Shown: positions 50,914 through 60,215, numbered from the stretch's first letter. The stretch is DNA of 64,000 bases from Streptomyces sp. WMMC940 (GCF_027460265.1 NZ_JAPZBC010000001.1:3867001-3931000), one strand, 5' to 3'. Numbers and translations are program-made. The notes: generated by a model not told the origin, from the sequence alone.

Positions 50914-53900
50914 CTAGTTGGTCCCGATCTTCGCCAGCAGGTCCACGATCCGGCCCTGGACCTCGGCGTTCGTGGAACGCTCGGCCAGGAAGAGGACGGT
51001 CTCGCCCGAGGAGAGCTTCGGCAGCTCCGCCTGGTCGAGCCCGGCCGAGGTGTAGACGACGAGCGGGGTGCGGTTCAACTGCCCGTTCGCGCGCAGCCAG
51101 TCGATGATCCCGGCGCGGCGGCGGCGCACCTGCATCAGGTCCATCACCACCAGGTTCGGCCGCGTCTGCTGGGCGAGCGCCACCGCGTCCGCGTCGGTCG
51201 CGGCCCGCGCGACCTGCATCCCACGCCGCTCCAGCGTGGCCGTCAGGGCGGCCGCGATGTCGGCGTGCTGTTCGATCAGCAGTACGCGGGACGGATGCTG
51301 TTCGCTGTCACGCGGCGCCAGGGCCTTCAGCAGCACGGCGGGGTCCGCTCCGTACGCGGCCTCGCGCGTGGCCTGGCCCAGTCCGGCGGCCAGCAGCACG
51401 GGGACCTCGGCGGCCACCGCGGCCTGGCGGAGCGACTGCAGCGCGGTACGGGTGATCGGCCCGGTCAGCGGATCGACGAAGAGCGCGGCCGGGAAGGCGG
51501 CGATCTGCGCGTCCACCTCCTCGCGGGAGTACACGATCACCGGCCGGTAGCCGCGGTCGCTCAGCGCCTGCTGCGTGGCGACGTCGGGCGCCGGCCACAC
51601 CAGCAGCCGGCGCGGGTTGTCCAGCGGCTCGGGGGGAAGCTCGTCGTCCTGGGGCAGCGGTGCCGGCCGGTTGGCGACCTCGACCGCGCCACCAGGTCCG
51701 TCCAGCGGCTCCGGGCCCTCCGCGCCCTCGTCCGGAGCGCCGATCGCGTACGCCCGCCCCTCGGTGGGCGCACCGAGCCGCTGCGACGGGCCCGGGGCGG
51801 TGGCGGGTCCCGGCTGCGGCTGCTGCGGAAGGAGTCGCGCGCCCGTCTCGGACACTTGGCGCTCGGCCTCCTGCCGGGTGGCCAGCTTGCGGCGGCGGCC
51901 CGAGCCCGCCGTCTGGTTCTGGGCCGCGATCTGCGGCAGCGCCGCTGCCTGCGTGGCCTGCCGGTTCTGCTGCTGCGCGATCTGCTGGGCGAACGGCACT
52001 CCCTGGCCGAGCGTGCGCACGCTGAACGCCCTGCCCTGCGAGGCGTCGGGGTCGACCGGCTCGACAGCGGGCACCGGTGCGGCGGTCCCCCGCGCCGGTG
52101 TCGCCGTCCCGGCCGCCGGAGCCGGCGCCTCGGCGGGCAGCGGCTGGGCCGCCCGACGGGCCCGGGCGGGCGGCCCAGCCGACACCGGGGCGGCTGGAGG
52201 CAGCGGTACGGAACCGGTGTCACCGGAGGCGACCGGGGCGGCTGGAGGCAGCGGTACGGAACCGGTGTCACCGGAGGGCGCGGCGTTCGCGGCGGGATCC
52301 TGGGCGAGCGGCTCGGCCGGTGCCGGGCCGGGTGCGGTGGGCGGTACCGGGCCGGTGGGTGCCATCAGGCCGGCGGGCGGGGTCGCGGGACCGGCGGCGG
52401 GTACCGGGCCGGGTGCGGCGGGTGTTGCCGGACCGGCGGGCGGGGGCGTGGGCGTGGGGGTCGCGGGACCGGCGGGCGGTACCGGGCCGGTGGGTGCCAT
52501 CAGGCCGGCGGGCGGGGTCGCGGGACCGGCGGCGGGTACCGGGCCGGGTGCGGCGGGTGTTGCCGGACCGGCGGGCGTGGGCGTGGGCGTGGGGGTCGCG
52601 GGACCGGCGGGCGGTACCGGGCCGGTGGGTGCCACCAGGCCGGCGGGCGGGGTCGAGGGACCGGCCTGTGCGGGGACGCCCCGCCCGGCCGTCCCGCCCT
52701 CGGCCGGGCGCGCACGCCGACGTCCGGTCGGCACGGGGTGCGGCTGCGGGGGGGTGTGATCGCCGTCCGGCTCGGGACGCCCCTGGTCATGGCGGCCCTC
52801 GTCCACGGGTGCGACGGCGGGGGTGCGGTCAGCCTCGGCGGGCGGCAGCGCGAACGGGCCGCGCGGCTCCTCGGCGGGGGCCGGCCGGTCGTTGCCGGTC
52901 GCGAGCGCCCGCCGCGCCCGCCGGCCGCCCTGCTGCGCTCCGGACGCGGTTCCCGTGGTGGCGGGCTCCAGTGCGGCGACGCCCTGACCGGCGGACTGTC
53001 CACCGTGTGGGTCCGCGGTCCGCCCCGTGGCCGCCGGGCCGTCCGGGGCCGTGCCGCTCGAGGGCGGCGCGGGAAGCGCCGCCTGGGCACGCCGGGCCCG
53101 CCGCCCGGTGCCCTGCGGGGCCGCGGCTTCGGGGCTCACACCCTGGGGCGGCACGGTGTCGCCCAGCGCGGGGCGGCCCGCAACGGCCTCCGCCGCGGTC
53201 ACGACGGAGCCGCCCTGCGCGGCCGGGAGGGCGGCCGGCTCGACCTCGGCCGGGCTCGGCCGGCCACGACGACGGCCCGTGCCGCCGCTCGCCGCCGCAG
53301 GCTCGCCGCCGGTGCCACCGGCCTTGTCACCTTCCGTACGTGCCCGGCGCCGCCCGGAGGGCTCGGCGGAGACGGGTGCGCCGTCGGGGCCCACCGGGCT
53401 CTCCAGGAAAGCGTCCGTCGAGGCCCGGCGCGCGCGCCGCCGCCCGCCACCGGACGTGGCCTGCGCCGGGAGGACGGACGGCGCCTGCTCCGGGGCCGCC
53501 GCGGAGGCCACCGTTCCGGCCCCGTTGCCGAGCGGCACCTCCAGGACGTAGGCGCTGCCGTTCATACCCGGCACCTCGTGCGTCTGCAGCACGCCGCCGT
53601 GCGCGGTCACGATGCCGCGGACGATGGGCTCGTGCACCGGATCGCCGCCGGAGTAGGGACCGCGCACTTCGAGTCGTACGACGTCGCCGCGCTGCGCCGC
53701 CGCGACCACGATGGTCGAGTCGACGTACCCGGCGCCCGGCACCACCCTGGCCTTGCCCGTCGAGTCGATGCCCGCGACGTCGGCGACCAGATGCGCCAGC
53801 GCCGTCGCCAGTCGTGCGCCGTCCACCTCGGCCTCGATCGGCGGGGCGTGGACCGCGAACTGCGCCCGCCCGGGGCCGATCAGTTCGACCGCGCCCTCGA

Positions 53901-55206
53901 CACCGGCCGCCACGACCGCGTCGAGCAGGACGACGGCCTTGTCCAGCTGCTCCGCACCGGCGTCCAGCCGCTGGAAGCCCAGGACGTTGTCGACCAGGGT
54001 CGTCATCCGGGCGTAGCCCGCGGACAGGTGGTGCAGGATCTGGTTGGCTTCCGGCCACAGCTGCCCGGCCGGGTCGGCGGCCAGCTTCCCGAGCTCGCCG
54101 CGCAGTTCCTCCAGGGGACCGCGCAGTGCCTCGCCGAGGACCGCGGCCAGCTGGGCGTGCCGGGCGGCCAGGGCGGCCTCCCGCTCGTCCCGGCTCTCGA
54201 TCTCCGCGGCGTACTGCTCGGTCCTGTCCGCGATCTCCGCGGTGTGCTTCTCGGTCAGCTCCGCCAGTTCGGCCGCGTGCCGCGCGTCCCGCTCGGCCAT
54301 GTCGGTCGCGTACTTCTCGTCGCGCTCCGCGATGTCCGTGCTGTACTTCTCGTCCCGTTCGGCGAGCTCCGCGGCGTGCCGCTCCGCCTGCTCCTCGTAG
54401 GGCCGCCGGTCGGTGAAGGTCATGACCGCGCCGACCAGCTGCTCCCCGTCGCGCACCGGCGCGGTGGTCAGGTCGACGGGGACGCGCTTGCCGTCCTTGG
54501 CCCACAGCATCTGGCCGCGGACCCGGTGCTTGCGCCCGGACTTGAGCGTGTCGGCGAGCGGGGACTCCTCGTACGGGAACGGCTCGCCGTCCGGGCGCGA
54601 GTGCAGGATCAGCGGGTGCAGTTCCTTGCCGCCGAGGTCGCTGGCGCGGAAGCCGAGGATCTGGGCGGCGGCCGGGTTGACGAGGACGACACGGCCGTCG
54701 GTGTCCGTGCCGACGACCCCCTCGGCGGCGGCGCGCAGGATCATCTCGGTCTGCCGCTGGGAGCGCGCGAGTTCGGCCTCGGTGTCGACCGTGCCGGACA
54801 GGTCGCGCACGACGAGCATCAGCAGTTCGTCGCCGGTGTAGCCACCTCCGACGCCGGGCGAGTCGTATGCCTCACGGCCGTCCTCGAGGCTGGCGCTGGT
54901 CACCTCCACCGGGAACTCGCTGCCGTCCGTGCGGCGTGCGACCATCCGGGTCGGCTTCGTGCGGCCGCGCTCGTCGGCGGAGTCGGGGCGGCGCATCGAG
55001 CCGGGGATGAGCTTGGAGTCGAACGCCGGCAGCAGGTCGAGGAGCCCGCGACCGACGAGCGCGGTGCCGGGGGCCTCGAACATCTCGAGGGCGATGGTGT
55101 TGGCGTTGACGACCGTGCCGTTGCAGTTGACGAGGACGAGCCCGTCCGGGAGGGCGTCGAGTATGGCGGCGAGGCGAGCAGCGCCTCGGGATGGCCTGCT
55201 GCTCAC
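50914..55206 (-). CDS. Large PAS / histidine-kinase-like / receiver protein, low-complexity linker
   Basis: The 1430-residue protein has PAS domain 1 (about 12-125), PAS 2 (about 150-268), a heptad-like coiled coil (AERDEKYATDMAERDARHAA region, 270-345), a HisKA-like helix and HATPase-like domain (about 350-585; GIVTAHGGVLQTHEVPGMNG), a Pro/Ala/Thr linker with DNA repeats (590-1010), and a C-terminal receiver-like domain (about 1305-1430; VLLIEQHADIAAALT, LVVMDLMQVRRRR). The H box reads LGEALRGPLEEL, so the phospho-accepting His is absent. It may act as a scaffold sensor. The start MSSRPSRGAARLAAILDALP is chosen by the PAS onset. Confidence 0.85.
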   Translation of the reverse strand: MSSRPSRGAARLAAILDALPDGLVLVNCNGTVVNANTIALEMFEAPGTALVGRGLLDLLPAFDSKLIPGSMRRPDSADERGRTKPTRMVARRTDGSEFPVEVTSASLEDGREAYDSPGVGGGYTGDELLMLVVRDLSGTVDTEAELARSQRQTEMILRAAAEGVVGTDTDGRVVLVNPAAAQILGFRASDLGGKELHPLILHSRPDGEPFPYEESPLADTLKSGRKHRVRGQMLWAKDGKRVPVDLTTAPVRDGEQLVGAVMTFTDRRPYEEQAERHAAELAERDEKYSTDIAERDEKYATDMAERDARHAAELAELTEKHTAEIADRTEQYAAEIESRDEREAALAARHAQLAAVLGEALRGPLEELRGELGKLAADPAGQLWPEANQILHHLSAGYARMTTLVDNVLGFQRLDAGAEQLDKAVVLLDAVVAAGVEGAVELIGPGRAQFAVHAPPIEAEVDGARLATALAHLVADVAGIDSTGKARVVPGAGYVDSTIVVAAAQRGDVVRLEVRGPYSGGDPVHEPIVRGIVTAHGGVLQTHEVPGMNGSAYVLEVPLGNGAGTVASAAAPEQAPSVLPAQATSGGGRRRARRASTDAFLESPVGPDGAPVSAEPSGRRRARTEGDKAGGTGGEPAAASGGTGRRRGRPSPAEVEPAALPAAQGGSVVTAAEAVAGRPALGDTVPPQGVSPEAAAPQGTGRRARRAQAALPAPPSSGTAPDGPAATGRTADPHGGQSAGQGVAALEPATTGTASGAQQGGRRARRALATGNDRPAPAEEPRGPFALPPAEADRTPAVAPVDEGRHDQGRPEPDGDHTPPQPHPVPTGRRRARPAEGGTAGRGVPAQAGPSTPPAGLVAPTGPVPPAGPATPTPTPTPAGPATPAAPGPVPAAGPATPPAGLMAPTGPVPPAGPATPTPTPPPAGPATPAAPGPVPAAGPATPPAGLMAPTGPVPPTAPGPAPAEPLAQDPAANAAPSGDTGSVPLPPAAPVASGDTGSVPLPPAAPVSAGPPARARRAAQPLPAEAPAPAAGTATPARGTAAPVPAVEPVDPDASQGRAFSVRTLGQGVPFAQQIAQQQNRQATQAAALPQIAAQNQTAGSGRRRKLATRQEAERQVSETGARLLPQQPQPGPATAPGPSQRLGAPTEGRAYAIGAPDEGAEGPEPLDGPGGAVEVANRPAPLPQDDELPPEPLDNPRRLLVWPAPDVATQQALSDRGYRPVIVYSREEVDAQIAAFPAALFVDPLTGPITRTALQSLRQAAVAAEVPVLLAAGLGQATREAAYGADPAVLLKALAPRDSEQHPSRVLLIEQHADIAAALTATLERRGMQVARAATDADAVALAQQTRPNLVVMDLMQVRRRRAGIIDWLRANGQLNRTPLVVYTSAGLDQAELPKLSSGETVLFLAERSTNAEVQGRIVDLLAKIGTN
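52184..52279. repeat. 48-bp tandem duplication in the PAS-gene linker
   Basis: Two adjacent 48-bp copies (52184-52231 and 52232-52279), coding 16-residue repeats in frame. Confidence 0.8.
52345..52660. repeat. 135-bp tandem repeat in the PAS-gene linker
   Basis: About 2.3 copies with period 135 bp (units begin at 52345, 52480 and 52615), coding 45-residue Pro/Ala/Thr repeats. The copies are nearly identical, which implies recent expansion. Confidence 0.88.
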
Positions 55207-55532
55207 GACGACGCTTCCTCCCTGACCTACAGCATCCTGCGGCGGACGGCCGGGGCCATCTTGCCCTCGCGGCCGCAGCCTGTCACTGGAGGGAGTCTAA
55301 GGGCTGGGGATGCGGCCGCGGCGGTGGATGAGGGGGAGCTCTCACCAAGGTTCTGTGTACACACAGTCTGCCCGGGCCCTCGGAGACGCCCCCTGACCTG
55401 CGCATGACCGTACCGCCGGGAGCGCTGGGCGCCATCGTGGGGCGTCAAGCGGGCGTGGGCGGGGGCGTTGGCCGAAACCCCGGGACGGGTTACGCCGGTC
55501 CTCGGGACGGGGCCGTCCGGGTGGGCGGGGTG
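55207..55532. other. Gap without a supported gene
   Basis: 326 bp upstream of the large PAS gene. It holds CTGTGT-AC-ACACAG (55353-55366), a small inverted repeat. Confidence 0.4.
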
Positions 55533-56057
55533 TCATACCGGGGTGGTACGGGCGTCGTCCTGGCGGGCGGTCGGCAGAACCGGTTCGAGGGTCTCCCAGC
55601 GGCGGATCTCGCAGCCGTTGGTGCGGTCGAAGGTGGCGTCGACGTCGTGCCCGCGCCAGGTGCCGGTGATCCGCGCGGTGGCGGGGCCGCCGTGCTGCAT
55701 CGTGCACATGGTGTCCGCGCCGACCGGACTGAAAGGGTCCTGCCGATCCGTGGCGAACTCGGCCAGCCGGTCGCAGGCCGCCTCCGCCTCGGGGTGCGAG
55801 CCGCCCGCCGGACCGCCCGCCGCGCCGCACGTCAGCTCGTACGTGCCGTCGGCCTGGGGGTTCCCGGTCTCCGAGGTGGTCACGACGAGCCGGTCACCGG
55901 GCGCGGACCGGTCCGACGGCTCCGGCTGACCGGGTTCGAGCAACGGCAGCGGGATCGGCGTGTGCGGGGAGGCACCCGCGGTGGGCACGGCGGCGGTCAG
56001 CGCGGCGAGGGAGGCTGTGGCCGTCGCGGCGACGGTGAGGACGAGGCGGCGCAGCAT
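55533..56057 (-). CDS. Subtilisin-inhibitor-like (SSI) family secreted protein
   Basis: A 174-residue secreted protein with a signal peptide (LRRLVLTVAATATASLAALT, cleaved near AGA-SP, residue 29). The SSI domain includes YELTCGAAGGPAGGSHPEAEAACDRL, and TMCTMQHGGPATARITGTWR followed by TNGCEIRRWETL. These hold the Cys pairs and the reactive-site loop of SSI (the MCPM-V region). Here the loop reads MCTMQ, so P1 would be Met. ATG 56057 is chosen as the signal start. It probably inhibits extracellular subtilisin-type proteases; inhibition of a given enzyme is not shown. Confidence 0.85.
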   Translation of the reverse strand: MLRRLVLTVAATATASLAALTAAVPTAGASPHTPIPLPLLEPGQPEPSDRSAPGDRLVVTTSETGNPQADGTYELTCGAAGGPAGGSHPEAEAACDRLAEFATDRQDPFSPVGADTMCTMQHGGPATARITGTWRGHDVDATFDRTNGCEIRRWETLEPVLPTARQDDARTTPV

Positions 56058-56291
56058 GCGTACTCCTGGAAGCGAAGGTTCGGGGGCGGGGCCCCGCTTC
56101 GGGGGACGGCGTCCCGGCATCTCTAACGCTCCGCGCGCCGGGGCGTTGCGCAACCCCGGCTGGGCCGATCGGGGTGTGAGCGCGTCTTTGCCCAGGAGCC
56201 CGCGCGCCTAGTACCGTGGGGAGCGATTGGTGACACCCCACCCGGCTGTGTCATCATCTGCACGCACCACCCGCGACCGCGCGGGTGTGCT

Positions 56292-56382
56292 GGAGGCGTC
56301 GCCTAGTCCGGTCTATGGCGCCGCACTGCTAATGCGGTTTGGGTCTTAAAGCCCATCGAGGGTTCAAATCCCTCCGCCTCCG
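56292..56382 (+). tRNA. tRNA-Ser(GCU), second type
   Basis: The acceptor halves GGAGGCG and CGCCTCC pair. The anticodon stem CCGCA/TGCGG encloses CTGCTAA (anticodon GCT). A long variable arm and T arm GAGGGTTCAAATCCCTC follow. No CCA is encoded. It shares the anticodon of the tRNA at 3527 but little other sequence. Confidence 0.92.
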
Positions 56383-56390
56383 CATCATCA

Positions 56391-56422
56391 CCGAAGCCCC
56401 GGCCCGACGGCCGGGGCTTCGG
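56391..56422 (+). terminator. Hairpin after tRNA-Ser(GCU)
   Basis: CCGAAGCCCCGGCC pairs with GGCCGGGGCTTCGG (14 bp, 4-nt loop), 9 bp after the tRNA. Confidence 0.85.
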
Positions 56423-56751
56423 TCGTTCCCGGTGTGGGTCCGACGGCTCCGACAGCCGCCGGCCGTGGTGGCGTCCGGTGTCCCCCGCTCCTTCGTCGGT
56501 GTCGCACCGGCCCGCGCGATCTCCCTCTCTCGGCGCCCGGGGTCCGTCTCCGATATTCCGGGTCGGCACACGGGTGATCCGCTCGCTTCCGCATCCCCCC
56601 GGACGGCGGTCCCCAGCGTCGGGCGCCCATACGGCCGTCCGGGTGTTTGTGCAGGTCAGGCGGGGTGCGGTTAATGGATTTCGCCTGACGGCGCAGGTCA
56701 TGTAATGTTGTTCCCGCAACGCCGACCGGGCCGAAAAGCCCGGGAAGACAA
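56423..56751. other. Gap between two tRNA genes
   Basis: 329 bp with no supported gene. A TAATGT element at 56703-56708 in a lower-G+C patch is a likely -10 for the tRNA-Arg gene. Confidence 0.4.
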
Positions 56752-56824
56752 GCACTCGTAGCTTAACGGATAGAGCATCTGACTACGGATCAGAAGGTTG
56801 CAGGTTCGAATCCTGCCGAGTGCA
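56752..56824 (+). tRNA. tRNA-Arg(ACG)
   Basis: The acceptor halves GCACTCG and CGAGTGC pair. The anticodon stem TCTGA/TCAGA encloses CTACGGA (anticodon ACG). The T arm is GCAGGTTCGAATCCTGC. No CCA is encoded. Debris of an integrase gene pointing towards it lies just downstream, so the site has been used by an element. Confidence 0.95.
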
Positions 56825-56831
56825 CACGGAT

Positions 56832-56867
56832 CAAAGCCCCCTCGGGATCGTCCCGGAGGGGGCTTTG
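56832..56867 (+). terminator. Hairpin after tRNA-Arg
   Basis: CAAAGCCCCCTC and GAGGGGGCTTTG give a 12-bp stem continued by GGGA/TCCC inside the loop. Confidence 0.88.
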
Positions 56868-56869
56868 TC

Positions 56870-57035
56870 GTGCCGTACAGCCCGAGGTACAGCAACCGTA
56901 CGGATCGCTGTCAGCGGTGCCGCCCATCGCGGCGGACAGCTTGCCGATCGCAGCGCGTACCTCTTCTTCGCTCGCCTCGGCATAGACCTCCATCGTCACG
57001 GCGATCCGTGAGAGCCGGAGAATGCGCTGCGCCAC
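56870..57035 (-). pseudogene. Tyrosine-recombinase integrase, C-terminal remnant at tRNA-Arg
   Basis: Translation gives RILRLSRIAVTMEVYAEASE and then EEVRAAIGKLSAAMGG, the last helices of phage-type integrases. The Tyr nucleophile is kept, but the preceding LGHS reads LRLS, so the conserved His is lost. Upstream sequence is not recognisable, and the frame runs on through the terminator. It marks an old integration at tRNA-Arg(ACG). Confidence 0.75.
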
Positions 57036-57219
57036 CTTCGGGTGAACCCTGAGAGCGATCAGGAGCGAGCTGCAGGTGTGTGCGGGTGTTACGGAGCGGG
57101 ATGGATCGGAGACCGGCCCGGCGGGCCCGCAGCGCGAACATGCGGGTGAGGTTCCTCGGCTCGATCGGCGTGCCGTACTTCGTGGTGAAGATCAGATCTT
57201 GCCGTCTGCGTGCCCGGTC

Positions 57220-57732
57220 GGACGGTCAACCGTATGTCGGGCGCCTACCGAGGCGAGGCGAGAACCGATCCCGCGATGCCTATGTCATCGCCGGGACTGC
57301 GCGTCATCGCCGGGGCTTCGCGGCCATTGACGTGCCCGCCCAGCCGGTCGCCGACCTCGCGCTGCTGACTGCCCACCGCACCGACCTCGTGGCCGACCGG
57401 GCGTGGGTGATCAACCGCTTGCGGGACGTGCTGGCCGGTGTCCTCCCCGTGCTGGAACGAGCCTCGATTGCAGCGCGCAGAAGGCTGCACTCGTGCTGTT
57501 GACCGGTACCGGACGCCGGCCCCGATTCGCCGCCGCGGCCGGGTCCGACTGACGGCCTGGCCGGCCAATCGCGATGGCCGAAGCGCCGCCGCGGTCACCG
57601 CTACCGCGCCGGAGGCTGTGCAGGCTCAGCGGACCGCGCTGCCGGGGGAGGACGTCGCCGCGCAGGTCGTCGCCGACCTCGCGGCGCAGATCCCTGTCCT
57701 GGACGACCGGTTGAAACCTATGCCGCCCAGGT
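57220..57732 (+). pseudogene. IS110-family transposase remnant
   Basis: DAYVIAGTARHRRGFAAIDV, VADLALLTAHRTDLVADRAW and INRLRDVLAGVLPVLERAS (57272-57465) match the N-terminal RuvC-like half of IS110/IS116-type transposases. After a frameshift near 57480 the frame RRRGRVRLTAWPAN and TALPGEDVAAQVVADLAAQI (57500-57710) continues the same protein. Start and catalytic C-terminal domain are missing. It is dead IS material beside the tRNA-Arg integrase debris. Confidence 0.8.
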
Positions 57733-57755
57733 GAGCGCGGAAAAGCAGTCGGGCA

Positions 57756-58262
57756 TCAGACCCCGTGCCGCCTGGCGACGCCACGTATCTCCTGAGCGGC
57801 GCCCGGCTGCTCCAGCAGCATCGTCCCGGCCTCACGCCCTTCATGGTGGATGCGCAGTCGCGGGCCGTCGGTGATCAGCCGCAACTCGGGCCATGGGTGT
57901 CGCCACAGCAAGGCAGAGCGTTCCCACATCTCCATGCAGCGGGTGGTCACGCGAAGTTGATACTGCGGCCCTTCGTGAGCCGCGGGCGGGGTGTGCTCGG
58001 TGTACGGGGGACGAACGGTGTAGGTACCGAGCACCGTCTCCCCGGGCTCCAGGACCTCGTTACGGATACCGCGCTGACGGCCGATCTGCGCCCCGGTCCA
58101 GCCGGCAAGCCCCGCCGTCAGCAATGCCACGGTCGCCACCGCCCACCAGGGCAGGGCGGCCCTGATTCCGTAGCCGACCATTGCCACTGCTGCGAGGACT
58201 GCCATCGCGACAGCGCCGAACAGCCTCGCGCGCCGGATGCGCTGATCCCGTCCTTGATCCAC
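57756..58262 (-). CDS. Membrane protein of unknown function
   Basis: The 168-residue protein has two adjacent membrane segments (about 13-60; LFGAVAMAVLAAVAMVGYGI and WWAVATVALLTAGLAGW) and a C-terminal cytoplasmic PH-like domain (NEVLEPGETVLGTYTVRPPY to the end), as in small bPH2-type membrane proteins. GTG 58262 has a GGGGGGA stretch 6 bp upstream; the frame is open much further without support. It is convergent with the IS110 remnant. Confidence 0.68.
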   Translation of the reverse strand: MDQGRDQRIRRARLFGAVAMAVLAAVAMVGYGIRAALPWWAVATVALLTAGLAGWTGAQIGRQRGIRNEVLEPGETVLGTYTVRPPYTEHTPPAAHEGPQYQLRVTTRCMEMWERSALLWRHPWPELRLITDGPRLRIHHEGREAGTMLLEQPGAAQEIRGVARRHGV

Positions 58263-58400
58263 GCCGTGTCCCCCCAGTGCTGGTAGCGATGTGCCGCCAC
58301 GATATGTGAGGCGGTCGTGCGGACCAGCCCAGCCCGGTGCATGGATCGGTAGGCCATGGTGATCGCGGACAGTCGGCACCGTGAGTCCCGAAGGGGCGTC

Positions 58401-58790
58401 ATGCTCACGGCGACTCATGACCCGCTCCGGGCTCGGTCGTTGCAGCCGGGGCCACGGCTCGGGTCGACGCAGGTGTTGATTCCGGATCCGCCGTTGTTGC
58501 TCGACCACGCCGGCGAGTTCGGGTTGGCGCCCACGGTGCAGCCCGGCGCGGCGGTCGGGGGTCCGGCGGCCCTGCGGGTGGTGCGGGAGTTGGTGGACGG
58601 CGGGGGCGTGGCCGGGCGGCTCGTCGCGGCCGCGGGCCCCGATCTGCACCTGGGCACCGGCGACGGCCGCGTGACGGTCCTCGACACCCGCTTGATGTCC
58701 GGCTGGGAGCTCGTCGCGGCCGATCCCCGATCCGCGGCGTCCGTGCCGGTGGACGAACTGCCGACGGGTGTCCAGGACGGGCTCTTCTGA
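58401..58790 (+). CDS. Hypothetical protein
   Basis: A 129-residue frame from ATG 58401 with AAGGGG 4 bp upstream. It has strong G/C at third positions and reads like a small beta protein (VLDTRLMSGWELVAADPRSA; VPVDELPTGVQDGLF). The complementary strand is open in two frames, but those are Arg/Pro-rich shadows. No family recognised. Confidence 0.55.
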   Translation: MLTATHDPLRARSLQPGPRLGSTQVLIPDPPLLLDHAGEFGLAPTVQPGAAVGGPAALRVVRELVDGGGVAGRLVAAAGPDLHLGTGDGRVTVLDTRLMSGWELVAADPRSAASVPVDELPTGVQDGLF

Positions 58791-59070
58791 GCCGTCCGGG
58801 TCCGGATCCGGCCCGGAGCGGATCCGATGGGGGATCCGCACCGGAGCCGACGGGGAATCCGCTCCGGCCCCGGCCCCGCACGTCCGGCCTCCGTGGCCGC
58901 GATGGCCCGCCCCGGCTCCTGGAGCACGTGGCACGGGCGGCTTCCCGCACCCAGCGTGAGTGCGCCCCGGTGCGGACCCGGTACGCGCCGTCCGCCCGCG
59001 CCCGCGCCCGCGTCCGGGGCCGGGGGGCGGGGCCTGGACAGTGCCTCGGTGCACGTCGGAGGGTGTGGGC

Positions 59071-60066
59071 ATGAGCGATCACCCCGTGACGGCACGGAAC
59101 CACCCCGCCTCCCCCTGCTGTTCGCCGGATGCGGAGGGAGCGGCCCGGGGTGCGGCGGCCGGACCCTCCGGCGGTCCGGGCCCGGACGGGACCGAGGCCC
59201 TGGCGGTACGGACGTTCTGGCAGCGGCTGGGGCTGCCGGGACTCATCGACGTGCACACCCACTTCATGCCCGAGCGGGTCCTGGACAAGGTGTGGGCGTA
59301 CTTCGACTCCGCCGGACCGCTGACGGGCACGGCGTGGCCGATCACCTACCGCGCGGAGGAAGGCCGACGGATCGCGCTGCTCCGTGAGTTCGGAGCGAGG
59401 CACTTCACGTCCATGCTGTACCCCCACAAGCCGGACATGGCGGAGTGGCTGAACGGATGGGCCGCCGACTTCGCCGCCCGGACGCCCGACTGTCTGCGGA
59501 CGGCGACGCTGTACCCCGAGGAGGGCGTCGAGCGCTATGTCCGCGCGGCCGTGGAGGGTGGGGCCCGGGTGTTCAAGGCGCACGTCCAGGTCGGAGCGTA
59601 CGACCCCAACGACGCCCTCCTCGACCCGGTGTGGGGTCTGCTCGCCGAGTCGCGCGTGCCGGTGGTGATGCACTGCGGGTCCGGGCCGGCGCCCGGCAAG
59701 TACACCGGGCCCGAGCCGGTGGCACGCCTCCTCTCGCGCCATCCCCGACTGCGGTTGATCGTCGCCCACATGGGGATGCCGGAGTACAGGGACTTCCTGG
59801 ACCTCGCCGATCGCCACCGGGAGGTGCGCCTGGACACGACGATGGCCTTCACCGACTTCAGCGAGCGCTTCAGCCCGTTCCCGGCGGCCGAGCGGGCGCG
59901 GCTCGCGGACCTGGGGGACCGCGTGCTGTTCGGGACGGACTTCCCCAACATCCCGTACCCCTACCTCCACCAGCTCCGGGCCCTGGAGCGGCTGGAGCTC
60001 GGCGACGACTGGCTGCGCGCGGTCTGCCACGGGAACGCTGCCGCGCTGTTCTCGGTCGGGCCGTGA
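59071..60066 (+). CDS. Amidohydrolase (amidohydrolase_2/ACMSD-type TIM barrel)
   Basis: The 331-residue protein has metal-binding IDVHTHFMPERVLDKVW (about 68-84), VVMHCGSGPAPGKYTG (about 208), IVAHMGMPEYRDF (about 231) and VLFGTDFPNIPYPY (about 288). These are the His and Asp ligands of the decarboxylase/hydrolase branch of the amidohydrolase superfamily. The reaction cannot be told from sequence. ATG 59071 has GGAGGG 7 bp upstream; the first 45 residues are a Gly/Pro/Cys-rich, family-unusual extension. Confidence 0.88.
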   Translation: MSDHPVTARNHPASPCCSPDAEGAARGAAAGPSGGPGPDGTEALAVRTFWQRLGLPGLIDVHTHFMPERVLDKVWAYFDSAGPLTGTAWPITYRAEEGRRIALLREFGARHFTSMLYPHKPDMAEWLNGWAADFAARTPDCLRTATLYPEEGVERYVRAAVEGGARVFKAHVQVGAYDPNDALLDPVWGLLAESRVPVVMHCGSGPAPGKYTGPEPVARLLSRHPRLRLIVAHMGMPEYRDFLDLADRHREVRLDTTMAFTDFSERFSPFPAAERARLADLGDRVLFGTDFPNIPYPYLHQLRALERLELGDDWLRAVCHGNAAALFSVGP

Positions 60067-60100
60067 CGCCCGGCCGTCCACGGCCGTCTGCGGCGGTCCT

Positions 60101-60215
60101 CGGCCGTTCCCGCCCGTCCCGCCCGTCCACGGCAGTCCGTGGTGGTCCCCGCCCGTCCCGCCCGTCCACGGCAGTCCGTGGCGGTCCCCGCCCGTCCGCC
60201 GCGGTCCGTGGCGGT
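60101..60215. repeat. 39-bp tandem repeat
   Basis: Units around GGCAGTCCGTGG recur with a 39-bp period (60131 and 60170), with a third degenerate unit, in the gap before the response regulator. Confidence 0.75.

Noticed and set aside
50635..55407. A 1590-codon open frame on the plus strand
   Set aside because: It is antisense to the PAS/receiver gene, has Arg/Gly/Pro-rich composition and no domain; the minus-strand frame has clear PAS and receiver motifs.
57756..59072. A 438-codon minus-strand frame
   Set aside because: Only its last 168 codons look real (membrane protein from 58262); the upstream part is antisense to the gene at 58401 and low complexity.
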